Assembly (NCBI RefSeq): GCF_003590095.1 | Contig: NC_039500.1 | Location: 1,550,001-1,614,000 of the forward strand | Origin: Trichoplusia ni | Taxonomy: Eukaryota; Arthropoda; Insecta; Lepidoptera; Noctuidae | Direction: 5' to 3' | DNA length: 64,000 nucleotides | Shown here: piece by piece, positions 59,722-64,000 of the stretch | Layout: the number at the start of each line of letters is the position of its first letter | How positions within the stretch are numbered: position 1 is the first letter of the stretch | Position numbers and translations under genes: made by a program | The notes under the pieces: model-generated | What the model saw: the letters and a program-made list of their open reading frames with translations, nothing else | The model's database searches: none | What the model was told of the DNA's origin: nothing

Positions 59722-62700
59722 TCAATTTGAGTCAGAGTCCATGTGATTTCTGTAATTCCGTCGGGCCTTTTTGACCCGTTGCCGGAACTTCAGTGCTTGG
59801 TAGTCCGGGTCGTCAGACACGTCGTCGGCGTGGGGTTGGGAGTTGCGCGTACTGCTGCCTACGACAGTCCCCACTCCGCTGTCTGGTGTACCCATCGTGT
59901 CTGGGGGGTGCCACATACTGCTCTCCGTACTACAGCTGCTTTCCAGCTCGCTCTCGTTTGTTTCGTTCATAAGTCTAGTGACAGTCCTATTGTGTCCTAA
60001 TCTGGGGGTATGCTCGGCCATGGAGGTGCTGGCGCGTTCCCCTGGGTCTTTAGGAGGCGGTGATTCGCTGGAATCTGATCTCTGCAAGCTGAGGCGTCCG
60101 TTTCGCCTCACTCGGCGTAAATTCATTCTCCTGTTCTCTGGCGGTGGTGAAGAGTTATTACTTTCTGACTCCGGCGGTTCGGCCCTCAGGGAGTCTCCAA
60201 GCGAGTCCCGAGAACCATTCATCGGTGTTGGGATGATGCTGACGAGGTTTTGAGGAATGTTCTGGTTGTTGTTTTGGTTTCTAGGAGATATGGGGCGGCT
60301 GCCCACCGACTGGTCATCGTCAGAGTCGACTTCTGCTATTCGGAATAATGCTGATGCATTTTGTCCTCTGTAACCTATAAACAGAAACCAATTACAATAA
60401 GAAATGAACATTGAATTTATATAGATATCTAGGGTATATGTATGTACCTGTGCTTGTGCTGGGTTGAGCTAAATTATCGTCAAAGTTATCGAAACTGTTG
60501 AAATTATTATTATCACTACTATCTTGTGCCATGGCAGCGCCTGAAACAAAAGCAACTCGTTAGCTTATAATACTAAAATTATACTATTCTAAAAACGGAA
60601 TACTGAAAGGAACTCACCATTATTCCTTATATTAATAACTTTTCTATAACCAGTGGCTTTACTTTTCCTTTTAGCGGTCCTTGTGAGGTTCATACGGCGT
60701 CGCAGAGGTCGGATGATCTGGAAAAAGAAAAGTTTTTCATTTTGGCACATCAATTAATATGCTTCGAAGCGTTGATAAAATTTGACTTATTTTCGATCAT
60801 AAAACAAGGTAAAACATATTTTACTTAAAAAATAATTTCAATCTGCAAATTACTCGAACCATTTTTTAGAGATAACGATTGGCTATGACTTCATATTTGA
60901 TTATTATTAGCTACCCTAAAATGTCCCACTGCCACATGAGTGACCCAGTCTGTAAGTTTGGTAAGAACGATATCAAGTCATTCAAGATGGTTACATAAAG
61001 TATTGCGTTCTTCTTATTAGTACGTACTTTTTTTTTGTTAAGGCGGGGGTTTCGTAATTGACACCCACTCCCTCCCGGGAGGAAATGGGTAGTGTCAGAC
61101 TTTTACTGACTGAACCTAAACCGCCGTGCTACGTCATCCGCGTTTTTGTGTTGTTGTATGGCAATGCGTTCCAATCCTTCATACACCAAAAAATGTGGAA
61201 TGCTTTACGATTTTCTGTGTCATCCTTGCGCAGGGGCCATGCTAATCTTCTTTGTATCGTTCCAATTTTAGTATATGTACTGCCGAAGCAAGTACAATTA
61301 CTACGTACCCTGCCAGAGTTCCTGAAGAGGCAGTGCGCGGGCTCGTCGGAGTCGGTCCTCTCGCTGGAGGGCGCGGAGGGGCGCGCGGGGGCGCGGGGGG
61401 CAGGGCGCGGGGCGGGGGCGCGGGGCGCGGGGGCGCGGCGCGGGCCCCGCGACCGCCGCAGCGACGTGCGCTTGCCCTTCGCGCTCGTCCCGCCCACGTA
61501 CTTGCTGCTCGACTTGCCCAGCGATACACGGGACTGCTTGCTTCGTCTGAAACACATAATGATCAATCACTATCCTGTACAAAAGAGCTTATTCTACCCA
61601 AAGACCAAAAAAAATATAGACAGAGATAGAGTTAGTTTTGTAAATACAACATTCTAGTGTTTTTCCAATTACTTTGGTATATGCTTTGTTGTCAGTACAG
61701 TGGATAGTGCAAGAACTACAGTTTCAACCTACATACAACCCGCTAATCGCGAATTACTAATTTTAGAATTTTGAACTAGCAAACAACAAAGAAATACGCG
61801 TAAGACAACGTCCAAACCACCCCTAGAGATTATCAGCATTCATTCGAGATAATGTATTTTGTATTGTTAAAAATTTGGACCCTCAATCGTGATAACTGAG
61901 TTTGGTCAGGTCTTCACTTAAAATCTCTGTCTATTTTTTCACTGGTCTATAGTTTTACCCATACTGTTCTAAAACAACCAACCTGGTAATAACAAATATT
62001 TTGTACACGCCTTTCATTACCACCGCGAGTAAATTCACTCCTTCCCTTATAGCGATCCCATTCAAATCTCCTTTACCATGTCAAGACGATTTCTCCTAAA
62101 AATTTCATCCAAATTTTGCTCTAAAAAAAACCACCCAAACTAAGGTGCATGTTCTAAAAATAATATACATTAAGGTTTAGAAACAAAACGAGTAAAAGGA
62201 AAAAATATCTATTGAAATAAAAATTGGCCTGTTGGACATTGTTCATTACTTCTATTCTACATCGTGAAGGGGTAAATCTTACCTAAGGGTTCCTCTTTTC
62301 TGGGATCTCAAATTTTTAGAATAGCGTGAAGCCACGAGCCGCGCGAGCCTGTTGGGGCATCGCTGGCTGCGATTGCCGTTTTGATTCGCTGTGAAAATAA
62401 ATTCATTTAAAATACACATTCTTTGTTACAACAAACATTCATTTTTACAGAAAAAAGTGTTATCTACCTGAAGTAGAGGTTGTCATTCGTTTCTTTTATT
62501 ATGATCGCAAACAAAACGATGGCCGGACATTTTAAGAATCGAAGGATAAAGTACTTTCACCACAACTTGAAAAATCTTTCAGAATACGACAAACAGTACA
62601 TTACCAGTACCTACCTCGTTTCGGCGGCAGCGGTAAGAAGTCAACCACAATCTGGTCGGTGTCTGACGAGTCGGATTCGCTGTCGTGGACAGATCTGCCC

Positions 62701-63844
62701 GAACTGGACCCGTCAAGGGAATCCGTCTCCTCAGCGAGGCATTCCAGCTCCCGCTGTACCAGCGAGTCGAAGAATGCCATCATACGAGGATCCTCGCTCG
62801 TCGATTGTTCGGCGTAGTTATGAGATATGTGCTGGAGGAAATAATATACAGTGCTAAAGATTATGTGGAGGGTAAGATTGGGATTGAATACACCTGCACA
62901 TGGGGCTTAACTGACCCGCCACGTAACTGACCCGTCTACTTCGCCACCTGTAAGGGATTTTTATATAAAAAGGGATTCCCCTCTTACATGTTACACAAAA
63001 TGCCCCAAAATATATTTTTTGACTGTTAAAATACTGATTGAAAAGATTTACATTACAACATAAATGTGACTTCTCTCTTCTTTAAATAATTACCACACAA
63101 GGATAGATATCCTTATGGGTATGCAGTTCGAAGCTGGTCAGTGCAAGAGAGTATCATACCTGTCCACTATGATGTACGAGCGACACGTAATCTTCGTGGC
63201 TGTATATTTCCCGCGGGTTGTCGGACCCCTGGGCCTCTTCTAGTAAAGCGCCGCGCATCTTTGGGAACTCTAGAGCTGACCACACCTAGGAAAACGTATT
63301 ACATTTGCGTTAATGTCATTTGGTTGGCCACATCGGGATAGGATTATTGATATGCAATATCGGATCTGGTTAAGAATAATCTTTTATGACGATGATTCAT
63401 ACTTAAATTATAAAACAGGCTAGTCACGCGTATTTTTTAGGAAAGCCAGAACTAGTTTCTGACCCAACCAGGATTCTTACTCTGATATACTTATTATTTA
63501 TTAGTCGACGGGCAATTCCGACGAGTGATTAGACCGTTGTATCATTTAACGAAATACACGTACTCGGTATCAGATGCCAATATAAGGTCATTTCTGTCAC
63601 TTTAATTTTAGTTATTTTGGTTATAAATGTTTTACCCTGTATGCTGTATCTAAAAGCTGTAATTCTGTTGTTCAATCAAGAATATTGCATATAAAGTCAT
63701 ACTGTTAAACATAAAAGTAACTAACCTTGATAATTTTCTCGACCCCCGAGGAGGCAATCAGGCAGTAGTGGGGGTTATACCGTACTTGGTTCACGATGGA
63801 CCGGTGTCCGTACAGGACTATGTGTGGGGGCTCCACCTCTATAT
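59722..63844 (-). CDS. Dcaf5: DDB1-CUL4 associated factor 5, 3' part
   Basis: A WD40 substrate adaptor of the CUL4-DDB1 ubiquitin ligase (WDR22 family). Eight exons are visible on the minus strand: 63844-63726, 63285-63160, 62831-62615, 62388-62283, 61546-61309, 60717-60618, 60540-60448 and 60374-59722, about 550 codons. The start and most WD repeats are to the right, outside the window. The last WD repeat reads LYGHRSIVNQVRYNP, then SSGVEKIIKVWSALEFP. The family-specific segments IYSHEDYVSLV and DPRMMAFFDSLVQRELE follow. The rest is Ser/Asp-rich and basic. Exon 61546-61309 codes a Pro-Ala-Arg repeat (RAPAPRAPAPRPAPRAPA) and is strikingly GC-rich. The C-terminus is RQRVKKARRNYRNHMDSDSN. The downstream donor of that exon adjoins the U6 insertion. 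Confidence 0.88.
61028..61295 (-). mobile_element. U6 snRNA-retroelement chimera with A9 tail and TSD-like flanks
   Basis: Read on the minus strand, the element starts with a near full-length U6 copy (61295-61188, ending in T6). It continues for about 150 bp with a repeat-like tail ('agtctgacactacccatt', 'cctcccgggagggagtgg', 'acccccgccttaac') and ends in A9 at 61036-61028. Flanks are GTACGTAGTAATT (61308-61296) and GTACGTACTAATA (61027-61015), 11 of 13 identical, as expected for a target-site duplication. This is the structure of a LINE-driven template-switch chimera or of a SINE with a U6 head. It has inserted in a Dcaf5 intron, 13 bp after the exon end, in the gene's own orientation. Confidence 0.85.
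61188..61295 (-). pseudogene. U6 spliceosomal RNA pseudogene
   Basis: 108 nt, aligned to U6 from the first base: GTACTTGCTTCGGCAGTAC (the 5' stem pairs, with covarying bases relative to insect GTTC...GAAC), CATATACTAAAATTGGAACG, then ATACAAAGAAGATTAGCATG, the intact internal stem-loop (GGCCCCTGCGCAAGG, ATGACAC), and ATTCCACATTTTTT. The catalytic ACAGAGA box is ACAAAGA here, and the 3' stem differs (GACACAGAAAATCGTAAAGC). Upstream lies a coding exon, so a proper PSE and TATA are absent. It is most likely non-functional. Confidence 0.88.
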
Positions 63845-64000
63845 CTAGTAAAGTATATCCCATTAAAACGATTTTCATAGGTCAAAAAGTTCAGGAAAAA
63901 AAAATAATGTTAATTTATATTTCTTTCATGGTATGGGAACCTCTCCATTGATCATTTTTCTGAGCATGATTTATACGTCACGTAGGATACGTCGTGCACA

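Noticed and set aside
61188..61295. Functional U6 snRNA gene
   Set aside because: The ACAGAGA box is changed to ACAAAGA, a coding exon sits where the promoter should be, and the copy is part of a retroposed unit.
61129..61566. 145-codon minus-strand open frame across the Dcaf5 exon and U6
   Set aside because: It is read-through of the real exon past its GTACGT donor into the U6 copy; the U6 part is not protein-coding.
1..64000. CRISPR arrays, operons, prokaryotic or viral genes
   Set aside because: The sequence is eukaryotic with spliced genes. The repeats are SINE-, MITE- or intron-type and have no regular direct repeat-spacer structure.

Overview
The window is nuclear DNA from a moth, most likely a noctuid such as Helicoverpa, Spodoptera or Heliothis. 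The background is AT-rich, with short exons, GT-AG introns and AATAAA poly(A) signals. Many tRNA-derived SINE copies resemble the HaSE family as I remember it, and other repeats look typical of noctuids. One gene is a digestive carboxypeptidase of the lepidopteran midgut type. The species is inferred, not proven.

Layout, left to right. 1-3504 is mostly intergenic. mRpL40 (mitochondrial ribosomal protein L40) is on the minus strand at 3505-5819. A class A GPCR most like GPR119 runs on the plus strand from 8161 to 17484. It has two alternative terminal exons, each coding TM5-TM7 and each with its own stop and poly(A) signal. A secreted M14 zinc carboxypeptidase lies at 19730-22535 (plus), followed by a small putative secreted protein that resembles the MBF2 family at 23394-25013 (plus). 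The autophagy lipid-transfer gene Atg2 fills 25513-48038 (plus, 37-38 exons). Its 3' UTR runs tail to tail into mRpS5 (50184-52633, minus). ZFPL1 (53090-55606, plus) is divergent from mRpS5, and its 3' end meets that of the intronless TTLL12 gene (55845-57707, minus). The right edge holds the 3' eight exons of a DCAF5 (WDR22) orthologue (59722-63844, minus), whose 5' end lies outside the window.

The genes do not form one pathway. They are ordinary insect genes in mixed orientation: two mitochondrial ribosomal proteins, an autophagy protein, a Golgi RING protein, a TTL-like protein, a CUL4 adaptor, a gut protease and a receptor. The exon models were built by hand from splice sites and reading-frame continuity. 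Every internal junction kept frame.

Two observations stand out. (1) The GPCR can keep TM1-TM4 and the DRY motif while exchanging the whole TM5-ICL3-TM6-TM7 half through a duplicated terminal exon. (2) In a DCAF5 intron there is a U6 snRNA copy fused to a retroelement tail with an A9 tract. Its flanking repeats look like a target-site duplication that contains the gene's own 5' splice site. It is either a U6 chimera made by template switching or a member of a U6-headed SINE family. Further items are a duplicated Atg2 intron with a decoy donor, a relic exon copy, several perfect inverted repeats, and a carboxypeptidase pocket that predicts preference for acidic C-termini.
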